Shown: piece by piece, positions 1 through 11,913 of the stretch
Layout of the letters: each line of letters begins with the position of its first letter
Numbering within the stretch: position 1 is the stretch's first letter
Assembly (NCBI GenBank): GCA_020226215.1
Contig: CM035236.1
Location: 52,079,057-52,143,056 of the forward strand
Length of the DNA: 64,000 nucleotides
Direction of reading: 5' to 3'
DNA from: Sindora glabra
Lineage: Eukaryota > Streptophyta > Magnoliopsida > Fabales > Fabaceae
The notes under the pieces: generated by a model
The model's database searches: none
What the model was told of the DNA's origin: nothing
What the model saw: the letters and a program-made list of their open reading frames with translations, nothing else
Translations under genes and position numbers: made by a program

Positions 1-1312
1 ATCAATATAATCCATCTGATCATGACCTATTTGCTCTATTGGCTTACTATTTAGATTAAATTTTAAAAACATTGCTAAAAAGCCATCTGACTTACTTTTA
101 TTCCTACTAATAATATATAATCATAAATAAACTTGATAATCTTGACCCATATCCATTTATCCATTAATATTCATTCTTATTTTAACTCATTCATATCCAT
201 CTATTTTAACTTTAGGGTAAATATGGGTTAGGTCATTATTGATCCATTGAAATAAGGGTTATATTGGGTCAACCCATGAATAACTATTTATCCATTTATA
301 TTCATAGGAAGTAGATTTGTACATTATATAAATAAATATTATAAAATAAAAAATATTATAATAAAATATCTTTAAAAATTTAATATAAATTAAATATCTT
401 TAAAATTAATTTTTGAAAATAAATATTATAATATTATTATATATGTGACAATATCAATTTTTTTTATAAAAAAGTAAAATCAAGTCCAATCTTTTGTACT
501 AAAATCTATATAATTTATTATTTTTACTTTTAAAACTTAAAAATAATCACAAAATTACCTTTTCAATTTTCAAATAAAAAATCTTATAATATTACGTATC
601 ACATGTAATATACTATATAACTATATGTTAGATTCTTAGTTATACTTTGTAAATATCAACACACCAATAAGGTCAATTTTTATTTTTAGGTCATACTTTA
701 CAAATTAAAATTTGATTGTTGATATATATGCAATTTTAAAAGTATAATTTATTATTGTAAAATAATATATATAATTTACAATTTAGAATTTTTTTTAATT
801 TTATTGTAATATCTTTTTTAAATTAAATAATTTTTATTTAATGTATATTAAAATTAAATTATTTAATCAACTACATTTAATATTAAAATAATTTTTAAAA
901 ATTAATATTAAGAAAATGAGATAAAAAACTATAATTTTAAAAAGTAAATAAAAATAAAGAATAAAAAATTTGATAGCATAAATTTATTTTGAAATAATAC
1001 CAATAAATATAAAATAATGATGAAAAATAATATCAATAAAAATAATAAAATATAAAATAATAATAATTTAATAGATAAATAGATGGGTCAAGTTAATCAT
1101 ATATCTAAGGGTCATCAGTCATCCATGACCCATTTAAAATTTTATATTAGGTCATAAATGGATAAGTAGATTAATAATGACTCATTTACTTTTGCCTTAA
1201 TTCATATCCATCCATTTATTACCTCTAATCATAAATAATATGGTATATAATATAATATAGTACATAGTGAGGAGATGAAGCGGTGTCAAATATAGTAGGA
1301 TGAATGAAAATG
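1..1312. other. AT-rich intergenic DNA with degenerate repeats
   Basis: No gene is visible here. Two blocks (about 120-310 and 1075-1240) share motifs such as ATCCATTTAT, TCATATCCATC and GGGTCA, partly in direct and partly in inverted orientation, around an extremely AT-rich centre. This could be a worn MITE-like element of about 1.1 kb, but clean termini and a target duplication are not visible. Confidence 0.3.
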
Positions 1313-1627
1313 CTACAGTAGATAATCAATAATAATAATAGTAGTAGTAGTGATATTTGATGAATTAGAGAAAAATGACTTGATAATAATTGTCGTTGTT
1401 TGCAAAGTAGTTATTAATAATGAAATTGCCAAAGTTGAGATTGTTGTCAAAGCTGTCACATTGATGCTGGCGACCGCAGCAGCTATAACTGCATTGGGAC
1501 CGCCGTGCCGTCTCATTGCGGCGGTGGCAATGGTGGCGCTGCCGTCCAAGAGTTTCAGTTTGTGATACAGACTCATCTTAGCAATGTGGCCTGGCCCTCG
1601 AGTTTGCAATAATGCAAAAGTTGTCAT
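1313..1627 (-). CDS. hypothetical 104-aa ORF (doubtful)
   Basis: This minus-strand ORF lies in a patch (about 1440-1600) that is clearly richer in GC than its surroundings. I do not recognise the protein. It has a basic, Gly/Pro-containing N-terminal part, then a long Ala/Val/Ile/Thr-rich hydrophobic stretch (roughly residues 46-78) that could be a membrane segment. It ends in a low-complexity Thr/Ile tail that merely translates an ATT/ACT microsatellite at about 1329-1352. The plus strand is also open over part of this region (1350-1565), so the open frame alone is weak evidence. It may be a gene remnant, the end of a small gene, or non-coding. Confidence 0.2.
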   Translation of the reverse strand: MTTFALLQTRGPGHIAKMSLYHKLKLLDGSATIATAAMRRHGGPNAVIAAAVASINVTALTTISTLAISLLITTLQTTTIIIKSFFSNSSNITTTTIIIIDYLL

Positions 1628-1639
1628 TAAATTAATAAA

Positions 1640-3151
1640 TAAACGAATCTAAAATTTATGAAACAGACCTTTCTAGTTTTCCCACTTTGGCATTTTGTGG
1701 GCTAAAATGATGTCGAAGTCCTAATAAGACGACACGATAATGGCTTCACAGGTTGGCATACCACCTCACCTTTCTCTTCCCTACCATTTAATCCCATACA
1801 TTCCCGCCGTCAGCCGCAACAAGTTTGATAATTGATAAAGACAGTAACGTTGTTGCTTGTATGCTCTTTAAAATTCTATAAAGTTTTCAGGTTATAGATT
1901 TAATATTTCCTTCATTCTTTTTGGGATGTTATTTTAAAGAGTAAATATGATTTTTATTTACTTATCAATTTATCATTTTAAAAAATCAAAATCAAATATA
2001 TTATTTCTTATTAAGTACTATTTTTATTATTTAGATAATTATTTAACAACTTTACTTATCCATTAATTTATAATAAATGATATAATAGTAATTGATGATT
2101 AATTTCTTTTAAAACTAAGATAATTTATTATTTTTTAATATTTAATCAACATTTAAAAAAGAATAGAGAAAATAATAGATACTATCCATTAAATTCATTT
2201 GAAGTGATTTTTATTAAAAAAAATACATTACAATATTTTGTATAAATTTTTCATAAATGTAACAAATTTTAAAAAATTATTATTTACCCATCATGATATG
2301 ATTTGGGTTTACTTTCTTATTTGTAGTTTGAATTGACAAAATTGAATTGCATATAACTCACTCTTATTAATGCTTTGTCTAAATAAAATAATTTTTTACC
2401 AAAAAATGTAATTTTATGTCAAAAATAAATAAAATTTGCATATTTTTATCACCTATATATTTTTTTTTCTCATCAAAGCAATCAAGCAAAGTTACGCTGA
2501 GTAAAGTGTCATCGATGGATATCTGATCCATAAAGTGATGTTTTGGATCATAGTTATTAAACGTATACCAGTACATTTACCGTTTGACCTGGAACAAGCA
2601 AGTTCATATGATAAAATATACAAATTTTATTTAAATTTAAAAAAAAATAGTTGTGATAGATGACGTCCAACAAATTAAATACTAGTGCGTGAATTTCAAC
2701 GTTTTAAAATATAAATTAGCAAAATAAATTTAAATTATATCACGATTAATTAAATCGTATTTTTCCTGAAATGTATGTACATGCCAAAGGATGATTCTAT
2801 GTTTTATTTATAACTCTCAAACAAATAGTTCTTTTTTTTTGTGGATATCTCAGGCAAGTACAAAATAAATTTAAATTTAAGAAATAAAAAAGTAATTTTT
2901 TTAGAAGGCAATTCAGAAAAATCGTCATAAAAAGAATGAGCGTGTGTTGAGTTATTTGAATTTTAACTTATAAAATTAAGCATCCTCACGTCTCTTGATA
3001 TGATATTAATCTTTGTTTGAAATGAAAGCAATAAATCGTAAGTTCCTCTCAATAATAGCCTATTCAAGCATCAAATTTAAGATCCTTTGGAACAAATCAC
3101 TCTTTTTAAATTAGATAAAATAATGCCATGTTAGGATCACTTTTCAAGAGA
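1640..3151. other. intergenic DNA, nothing recognised
   Basis: AT-rich sequence with short open frames that have no recognisable similarity. Around 1925-2230 the A/T-rich blocks are loosely symmetrical, as in old MITEs, but no termini can be defined. Confidence 0.4.
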
Positions 3152-3655
3152 AAAATGCAATGCTCTTTCTGTCTCCTTTTATTTTGAAAATATTAAAATT
3201 ACTCCATCAAATTTAATAAAATTTAAAATTAACAGTAATTTATTAATTCAATAAACGATCTTATCAAATTACATAACTTTTTTAATGATTATTTTAAATA
3301 AAAATCAAAATATTATAATATATTTGTTTATTTAGTTATTTTTTTCACATATAATTCCACAACTCATTTTCATTATTTAATTAAAATTCTATACATTTAA
3401 TTTAATTTCTATTAATTATATGATATGAAAATTATTTGTGAAAAAATAACAAAGTGAACTAATATAGTATAATATTGTGATTTTTGTTAAAAAAATTTAA
3501 AATTATATAATTTGATAAAATAATAGATTAAGTTGATGGTAAGTGTTAAGACTAAATTTTATATAAATTAAGGAGATTACTTTTAAGTTTTCAAAATTAA
3601 AAGGGGTAAAATTTCAACCACCCTAAAGTTTAAAAAAGTACTTTACCTTTTTTTT
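3152..3655. mobile_element. fold-back MITE, copy 1
   Basis: About 500 bp whose left half resembles the reverse complement of its right half. The left arm carries ATGCTCTTT and the right arm ends with AAAATTTCAACCACCC. The same pattern and the same internal blocks (TTATCAAATTA, ATTATAATAT, TTTTTTCACATATAATT) recur at 22001-22525 and 24688-25228, so this is one copy of a dispersed non-autonomous family with long inverted arms. It has no coding capacity. It ends just before the terminal repeat of the neighbouring MULE. Confidence 0.55.
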
Positions 3656-3671
3656 TTTTTACTTTTCAATT

Positions 3672-3850
3672 ATATATTAGCTTAATTTCAATTTTGGTCT
3701 CCCTAATTTAAATTTTAGGTGCATTTGGTCCCCTTTAAAAGGAAGATTCTATTATGTTCATTATTAAAATAAATTGACACAAAATGGGTCCTTTTTTAAT
3801 TGTTGTTGTTAAACCTCACAGAATTGCTAACTTAGCAATAATTAATCCAC
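3672..3850 (+). repeat. MULE left terminal inverted repeat
   Basis: Read inward, this arm contains GCTTAATTTCAATTTTG, CATTTGGTC, CCTTTAAAAGGAA, ATTCTAT and GGGTCCTTTTTT in that order. The reverse complement of 10750-10925 has the same blocks in the same order and spacing. Match is strong over about 150 bp and fades inward. Confidence 0.8.
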
Positions 3851-4026
3851 GGTGGCACCCTAGCAAATGAAGAGCTACTTCCACATTGACTTTTACATTT
3901 GCATTTGATCTTTCTCTTCTTACAACTTAGGGCTAAGTCAAACAAAAACACAGCTAAAAATCAAAGATTTGTGATTGCACAAAATAGATTAACATTAAAA
4001 TAGGTAGAGCAAGCAAAGCAATTGCA

Positions 4027-4242
4027 ATGTCATCCTTAAAGGCTAGACGATGGTAGGCTACTTTGTTCAACTTATAAATAGATGTTAATTCAGGATAACT
4101 TTTTTTTATGTGTTATAAGGAGAAGCATGGATGCAATTTTTTCTATTGGCATGACCTAGAAGTTCCAGAACATGAAGAGAAAGTAATCATAGGGTTATTA
4201 AGAAGGATTGATGAATTGGAAAATAAGGAGAAAACATATTGA
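4027..4242 (+). pseudogene. GRF-type zinc-finger protein fragment inside the MULE
   Basis: In one frame from an ATG at 4027 the translation shows the order expected for a plant GRF zinc finger: a SSLKARRW segment, then VNSG*LFFMCYKEKHGCNFF, then YWHDLEVPEHEEKV, followed by an acidic/leucine segment (RRIDELENKE). The Cys residues of MCY and HGC and the aromatic FFYWHD block match the family pattern (CP..kr.gCgFFkW.D). Three in-frame stops within 72 codons make it a pseudogene. GRF fingers are putative nucleic-acid-binding modules, and small GRF proteins are often found associated with plant transposons. It is read convergently with the MULE transposase, the arrangement of mudrB relative to mudrA in maize MuDR. 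Whether it was captured or is a regular accessory ORF cannot be decided here. Confidence 0.65.
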
Positions 4243-6399
4243 GTTGTAATGGATTTTTTGGGTGAAATGGCTTTATCGTTAGCCTTTATGCTGCTAAAAA
4301 ATTTGAAATAGGTTGTTAAGAGTTATGTAGTAGTCCAAAGTTGCTAGGTTTGTATTGTGCCAGGATAGATAATGTGTTGCTCTATTTTGGAAGGGCCAAG
4401 GCATTTTGTAAGTGAAGAAAATTGCATTTTGTGATGTAAGATATGATTTAATGCTATGAAAAATATTGGCCTCTATTGTGTTGAAAGATTGACTTATGAT
4501 TTACCAAAGAAACAAGAAGTGAAATTTGTTAGGAAAAGTTGAATTGATTAAGTAATTCTATAACTTTATAACTTGGAAAGAATTTAAAAAAAAATAAAGC
4601 CTTTGTTTGAAAAAACCAAGAAAAAAAAGGATTGCATTTTGTGGTTAACTTCTAGTGGAGGAAACATGTTGTCATTTGGTTTGTCTAAGGCAGAACCATG
4701 TGTGAGTAACTAATATATAAAGTAAAATTAAAAATTGCAACATGGTTTGGACTTAAATGATAGAATATATATATAAAGTAGAAGCAATTGAAAAATGATT
4801 AAGCATGGATAAAGATGGATTTATTAGAGTTGTGGAATGGATGGGCTAAATTAATCAGTGGTTCAAGCCAAACCTATCCGTTTTTTGCATGGGCCCACAT
4901 CAGTATTTGCAAATCTAGGCTAACCTATAATTTTTTAAAATTTTTAACTTTTAAACAATGAAAAAATTAAAATTATTTAAAAATATCACATATTCATTTA
5001 TAAATTAATCATAATATATTTTAAATTTATATATAAACTTAAAAATAATATATATAAAATATAAGTCATAAAATACCTATAAAATAAAAATATTATTTAT
5101 AAATTATTCATAGTAAAACCTTGCATCATTAAAAATAAAAAAGGAGTATAATATTGTATGGATTGAAAATATTGTCCTATACAAAATTTAAAAATGTAAA
5201 AAAAAAATTTGCGAGCTATCTAGCCCATTTATAGGCTAGTCTGCACATACTATAGGCTTTCATGAGTTAAGCTGATTACAACTTACAACTCCTAAAGCTT
5301 CTAAAATAGAAGCCCAAATCCTTCAAAACTTATGGGCTAATAAGTTTTAAACTATTTTAACAACTCTAGGATTTATTCAATTAACAAGAAGAATACTTCA
5401 TTTATTTATCTAGAGATAACTATCATAATCTTCTTATTGAAAAAAATGTTGCATTTAGGGCAAGCTTCTAAAATGGCCAAAATTATACCAAAATTGCAAC
5501 CTATGATAGTTTATTAAAGGCAACATTCAATTAGAAATAAATGAAGCGAACCCAAACAACTCTTTCCATATTTAGGGCAAACTTCACCAGAAAGGCAACT
5601 TAGATGAAATAAAAGTAGAAAGCAACTATCATCATTCTTAATATAACAAAAAACTAAAATCAGTGTAACCAAACAAAAAGAAATAGAAATAATTCACATA
5701 ATGAAAGAAACCATAATTACTACATTACATTAAATTTTACTAACATATTTTTATAGCCATAAGTTGCAATGTCATTGAGCATTTCAAAATATTTCCCATA
5801 TTAGCCATTGTCATAAAGCATGAGAAATCCTAAGAAATGCCTGGCACAGTGGCTAAAAAAATTATCTTATTGCTAAGCATAATGGCTACCCAAAAAACTT
5901 ATCCTATTGCCAAATGTAATGACTTCCAAAATCATCTTACATAAGCACTAAACAACTTTATTGTCAATATTAGCCAACATTGTTATGCATCAATATGTGA
6001 GTCCTATGTGAAGATAACCTTAGTTAACTTGCTTTTACTTCCCTTAAACATAGACATCAGTGTCTTTTTTGTTACACATTGCTTGCCTTTTTTTTAATTC
6101 TTTTTTCCTTAATTCATTCCTAATAGCTCCACTTATTGAATCGTTGTAGCCTTGTTATAATTTCTTTTTACTTATCTTCTTCTTTACAACTTCAATCGAA
6201 GTAGTAGAGCCTTGTTATGATTGCTTCTTACTGGTCCTTTTGAAGTAGTTGACACTAGTTGTGAATAATTAACTCTTTCTTGGCCTACTTTATTTGAGCT
6301 TCTTAATTAAGATTCACTCTTACTTCTAGTAAGATCTTTCTATTTGCTTTTATCTTTCTTTTGCAACTTTTTTTATGGCCATACTACATGCATTTGGCA
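4243..6399. other. MULE interior without recognisable genes
   Basis: Between the GRF fragment and the transposase C-terminus the sequence is AT-rich and riddled with stops in all frames. Nothing specific is recognised. It may contain the decayed remainder of the plus-strand gene and other small insertions. Confidence 0.4.
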
Positions 6400-9300
6400 T
6401 ATTTGTATTTTGAGTCATGCCTTGGCAATTTATTAGGGCCTTTTGCTCATTTATTAGTATCGTTGTGCCTCATTTTTTTTAGCCTACCAAGTTATCTCCT
6501 TATTTTAGGTAACTTGATAGGATCATCATCAAACTAGGGCCAGAGCTTAGGTCCATTAACAACATAGATAATATGTTGATAACATCTTAAGCATGTGTCT
6601 TAATTGCAACGAGATATTTAAATTGTTAATGCATTCATTAAATTACATATTATAACAAACTAGGAAGAATAAATATAAGACTTCATACTTATAGTATCTA
6701 GAAACATAATCCTCTAGCTTATGGTTACACCATGCCATAGCAACCACTGAGTGGATGCATGGGATACTAGTTAAGTCCTAAGCTTAAATAAGCAAGTCTT
6801 ATTAGCCAAATTGGTAGTAACTTGTCAAGTTTCCTTTTTACCTCAAATAAACATTATTACCTTATCTTAATGTCCACTCATTGCTTTTAAATTTAATTGA
6901 CCTAAGCATATCTTTAATCTTTAGTCTTTAGGCTTCATTGATAGTGGCATCTCTTCAACTTTTCCTTATTCTTAATCGTCTTTTCCATTTTATAGGTCTT
7001 ATTTGATAATTAGCTGATAATTGTAATAGTTAGCTAATTCAGTTAATTATTAACTAATGGCTGATTGTATTAACTGATTTAATTAGCTGATTACATTAGT
7101 TATTTGAAGAAAAATATTTAATAAAATCAGTTATTTATAATTAGTTATTTGTATGTAAAATAACATTTAAAGGTATAAATAAAAAATTTAAATTATTTGA
7201 GTATTCTTTTATTTTAATATTTTAAATTTTATACATTTTTTAATAGATTAATTTTTTTAAATAATATATTTTCATAATTTACTATATATTAAATATTTTC
7301 TTAAAGAAATATGAATGATAAAAAATGGATGACATATTTGGATATGTTTTTACTTTTCTAGAAGAATTATTTTCAAATTTTATTTTTTAAAGAATATTTG
7401 AATTTAAGAAAAATAAAAATTGTTAATAGAATAATTAAGGAAATATTTTTAATTTAATTATAAAACCATTATAAAAATGGAAATTAAGTTAAGAATATAT
7501 ATGAAGAATTTTTATTTTAAAATTTTTAAGCTAGGCATTTAAAAATTTAGAATTATAACATTTAAAAATAAATTACAAAAATAATTATTAAATAACTTAT
7601 TTTAAGCAAATAAAATAGAAAATAAATAGGAATAATGAACCACACTTTGTAACACCTACATTTTTGAGACAATGGCAGAGAAGGCATCAAGTTGGAGGTA
7701 GAGAGAAGACTGGTTTAAGTTTTCTTTAAGAGGGATAAACAAGAAAATACAAAAATTAAATGGGGGTAATTCAATCTTTTCATAACTATTTATTCATCAG
7801 CTAAATTTAAATGCTGCAGCACCCAACATTTCTATAATTCTATTTTGGCTAATTGGGAGGTAATAAGTTATTTCAAACAACTTATTACTAAACATAAAAA
7901 TTAGCTAATTTGACAAGTCAACCAGCTAATTTAATCCAACCAGCCAAAAGATATAGAAAAAGCTCTTTACCAAACATTTCTATAATGCCTAACTTCTTCT
8001 ACTAGTTGTATGATGGGCATATCTCTATATTCTAAGATAACTTTATTGAAAGCTTTACATATATTATTCTCTTGCAAATGACATTAGCTACATATGGAAT
8101 ATGTCGATTTGCTTCACTTAGATAGGTGGGTTTTCATCACGTGTTTCTAGGCTTATTCATTCAATTTTTCATCTTATCCATAGAGCATCAAATTCTACAC
8201 TAGCTGTAGCTTTAACAACCTCCCACATGCAATTTTTCAACTTATCATCTAGGAACCTTTTCTTAAAATTGGCAAAAAGATGCTTCACATAAAACTTATG
8301 CTCCATACCTTTATGGAACCTTGTAATTGCCTTTTCCAATCCCTACCAAGTAGAAAATAGAAATATATTATTAGGAAATAAAGTAATAAGAAGGCTAAAT
8401 ATATAGTCATCATATGGAAGAACATTACAATCTTAATTTAATTTTGTAAATAAAACATAATTTACTATGGTACACCTTTTATGGGTAGGATAAAAACCCA
8501 CCTATGCTCTAATATAGGGTCAATATCCTGAATGAACTTATCTATGAACCATTCCCAAGAATCTATAGTTTCATATTCAATAATTACAAATGCTATAGGA
8601 AACATTTTCTTGTTGATATCTATTCCAACTATTACTAACAGTTGGCCACCATGCTTTCTTTTTAGGAAACAATCATCTAACCTAGTTAGAGGTTTACAAC
8701 ACTTAACAAATGCTTTCTTGTAACTTTCAAAGCACATATACATCCTTTAAAGCTATGGAAGCACTTGTAATTTGGCCCTTTCAACACTAATCACAACTGA
8801 GCTTCCCTTATTACTCATTAATAATTCCTTGTATAACTCCATAATTTGTTGTATTAGTTATTAGTTGATCCTTTAATGAGCTCTAGTGCTTTCATTTTAG
8901 CCCTATATGTTTGTCCTTTGGTAGATGAATACCCTACTTCTTCTTTGCATCTGTGTGAATTACTTTGTAATTGACATTTGGGTTTTTTCTTAGCTTATCT
9001 AGAAACATCTTCCCTAGCAACTTTATCTTTGCTTAAGGTTTTCTAAATTGCCAAGGGCATAAATGAACATTAATCAACCTCCTAACTTGTCAAACTTGCC
9101 TCTTACTATCTAAATTAACCTTTAATCAAAGTGAGCAGCCTTCCTTGTACCTTATAATTAGCTTTTTCTTATTATCTTTGTTTACTTAAATAGGCTTAGC
9201 TTGATAAAGCCTATAATGATGTACAACTTCCTTTGTAATGGCTTTTAAATCAAATCCATGCTTAGCTTGAACTATAACATTTTTCCCATCTTTTGACATC

Positions 9301-10130
9301 TTAAATCTAACAAATCTTTTAAACTTTGGAATTGTATTCTTCTTATACCCATCTTTTTCCTCATCTCTAAACTTACCAAGACTATATAACTCATTTGATT
9401 GGCTTTCTTCATCAGTACAATTTGCACCAATATAATCACCTGAGGAGTGGTTTCTCACTTTAACCTATTCTATAGCAACATTGTTCTTCTTACTGGCACA
9501 TTATGCTTCTATCTTATCAATTACTAACTACCCTAGAATAGTTCCCTAAACCCAATCCTTATTATAGTTTCTCTATTTATTGTCCACTTAATCTTCATTA
9601 CTTTTTATACCAATCACATATTCAACCATAATGTCAATTACTTCATCATTGTCATTAACTACCACTTTATCTTCTCCCTTTTCATTTATTTTAGATTTGC
9701 CCTTTTAGAAGTAATAGCCTTCTTTCTGTTATAGGTTTGTCTCACCTTGGAAGCTATGCCTTGAACTCTTGCATCTTTATTTATTGTCTGAGTGCTTTCA
9801 TTTAGAATAAGTTGCTTTACAGGCTTAGGTATGTCCATTGGATGCTTCACAAATATTTCCACATACATATGCCTTGTCACAACTGAAATGAGTTCTTTCA
9901 CATCATCATCCCTATCTAAATGTCTTTTGGTTCATCTAATGGTTGTCCTAACACCTTCCACCATAAGGCTTTGTATAAGGAGCAATGAAGTTGTTTAACC
10001 AGTTAGCCTATCGCAATAGAGCAAAACCTGCTGAGATGTAATTTACTAAATTTTATTCATCTTTCCACTATTATAGCTCATTGAGAAGTAGTCAATAAAT
10101 TTACTTCCATAGTGAATTACAATGTCCAAG
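6400..10130 (-). pseudogene. MULE transposase (MURA-like), decayed and interrupted
   Basis: Read on the minus strand, the MURA-family domains appear in order. At about 10130-10040 is an N-terminal segment with VIHYGSKF. At about 9460-9190 is a MuDR-type DNA-binding region (KFKRFVRFKMSKDGKN..., HHYRLYQAKPI). At 8743-8465 is the catalytic MULE domain with LTRLDDCFLKRKHGGQLL, VGIDINKKMFPIAFVIIEYE and DSWEWFI. At 8350-8170 is its C-terminal part (HKFYVKHLFANFKKRF). At about 6830-6730 is a SWIM-type zinc-finger motif (IPCIHSVVAM, then EDYVSRYY). At about 6560-6430 is the basic tail (GPKLWP, then RLKKMRHN). Stops and frameshifts occur throughout, and a 980-bp element interrupts it between the catalytic and SWIM parts. 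It would cut and transfer DNA at MULE TIRs if intact. This copy cannot. Confidence 0.8.
6995..7974. mobile_element. hAT-like MITE nested in the MULE transposase
   Basis: The MULE coding sequence is resumed on both sides of this segment, so it is an insertion. It is flanked by similar sequences, CATTTTATA (6986-6994) and CATTTCTATA (7975-7984), which look like an imperfect 8-bp target duplication. The ends are inverted: TCTTATTTGATAATTAGCT at the left and the complement TTTGGTAAAGAGCT at the right, and AATTAGCT motifs recur inside both ends. No coding sequence is seen. The size of the duplication and the TTTGGTAA terminus suggest the hAT superfamily. Confidence 0.6.
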
Positions 10131-10749
10131 TATTCTTCCTTTGTAACTTTATAGTATGAAGGAAAAAATTAACTCATTATATTTGTAACACCTAAATAAT
10201 AACTCAATTAATTAAATTACTATTAGAAATAGCTCAAGTTAACAAGAGGGAATCAAAATATTACAACTTTTACCACTTTAACAAACATATAGACAACAAC
10301 AACAAAGAAAAAACCATTGAAACTAAGCATCAAAGTTCACAAAACCTTAAATATTCCTTTCTTTAAAAACAAAATAAATAAATCCCTTCCATTATGTTAA
10401 AAGGTAATAAAGAAATCCACAATTCAGTTAAAACAATTGCACATGGCTAACTATTAACATTATTCTTTAAGATGTCAAATAAAGCAACATGAAACTACCC
10501 TAAGCTCCATTTCACAAAAATGCAAATTTACCTATCCATGATGCCATATTATTACCCTTCAATGTTGAGTTTTATTATGGAAATGACTTTTGTCTTTCTA
10601 CAATTCACCTTTGGTATAACTTCTTCTTTAAATTTAGGGCAAATATCAATTGAAATTGTAGTGGATTTACAATTTCAAACAAATTTTATTAAATTAGATG
10701 TAAAGGCTGCTATAGAAGTAACTTTTCACTACTTGGGATATCATTAAGG
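10131..10749. other. MULE 5' leader of the transposase
   Basis: Between the transposase start and the right TIR lies AT-rich sequence, presumably the former promoter and leader. An open frame at 10520-10747 (+) has no recognisable similarity. Confidence 0.35.
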
Positions 10750-10925
10750 ATTGTTGTAGATAAGTTAGTAGCTTCATAAGGGGTTTAATAGCATTAGTCA
10801 AAAAAGGACCCACTTTGCTTCAATTTTGCTTTAACAATGATCAAAATAGAATTTTCCTTTTAAAGGAGACCAAATGTACACAAAAGATTATCAAAATTGA
10901 AATTAAGCCTTATATATTTTGCAGT
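10750..10925 (-). repeat. MULE right terminal inverted repeat
   Basis: The reverse complement of this arm matches 3672-3850 block by block (AAAAAAGGACCC, ATTTTCCTTTTAAAGGAGACCAAATG, TCAAAATTGAAATTAAGC in plus-strand reading). Confidence 0.8.
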
Positions 10926-11913
10926 CATTTACAAAATTATAATTTCATTTTGGACTTCACTATTATCATATGAGATGAATGAATAGTGAATCAAACAAGA
11001 TATAAATAAGCAAATATAGAAAAAAGAGATATGATCACTAAATAAAATTACTTTTTTTTAACACCTTAATGATACTATAACACTCGATATTATTTTAAAA
11101 GTTTTGATTCCCATTATATCTAAAGTTTGAATATAATATTTTACATGTGTATTAAATAAATCATTATACCTTCCATTATTTAAAAAATTGCTTTTTAAAA
11201 TGGTATAAATTGAATAAAATTATATACCAAAGAATGTGAGTTCCTTCTTACATCAATCTAATGAATTATATAATTCACTAATAATTACTCATATTAAATT
11301 TTATATTATTTATAGGGAATATTCAATTTAATGAATTACAGTTCACCAATAATATTCATTCATCTATATATTAAATTTTACTTGACACAGCTTAAATTGA
11401 AAAACAAAAAAAAAGTCATGGTTGGAACCTGGTGGCATCACAATTCATAAAGTTCCAAATCCAACTGTGTCCCATGTTTCTCTTTCTTTCTTCATGACTT
11501 CCTCTCATTTTCGCTCCTACTTTTATTTTTGTCCGAGATTATCGCTTCTTCTTTCTTTCTTTTTCGAAATTTTATATCTCTTAATTCTATAAATTTAAAT
11601 AATTCAAAAATTATAATTTTTTTAAAAGAAAAGATGAGATGGTTCCGAGCATTTAAATGTTCATTTTAAATATAATTATTATTTCAGGGGTGTGTCTGCC
11701 GTCTGGTACCGATCTCATCAAAACACTGATAATTATTTTTTATTTTTTTAATTATAAATTTGTGGCTAATCATTATCACTGTCATTATTAATAATAAACT
11801 ATTTATTCACTGTACAATAGATGTCGATACTCTTATAAGTACTGTTTTCTTCCTTTCGAGGCACCTGTCGTTTTTTGGGCTCTTGCACGGAGGAGCAGAG
11901 CTAGAGCGTTACA
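10926..11913. other. upstream region of the U-box gene
   Basis: AT-rich DNA followed by a pyrimidine-rich stretch (about 11460-11580). An imperfect tandem duplication lies at about 11259-11400 (ATGAATTA...TTCAC repeated with a period of about 70 bp). A TATA-like sequence, CTTATAAG, at about 11831-11838 is about 80 bp before the start codon and is a reasonable but unproven promoter element. Confidence 0.35.

Larger units (their letters stand above)
3672..10925 (-). mobile_element. Mutator-like element (MULE) with long TIRs
   Basis: The element is bounded by matching inverted repeats (about 3672-3850 and 10750-10925). It contains a decayed MULE transposase read on the minus strand from the right-hand end, and a GRF-zinc-finger fragment read on the plus strand from the left-hand end. 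A hAT-like MITE has jumped into the transposase. The length (about 7.25 kb) and long TIRs fit autonomous-type MULEs, but stop codons in both ORFs show this copy is dead. A clean 9-bp target duplication could not be read, because the outermost TIR bases are poorly conserved. Confidence 0.8.
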
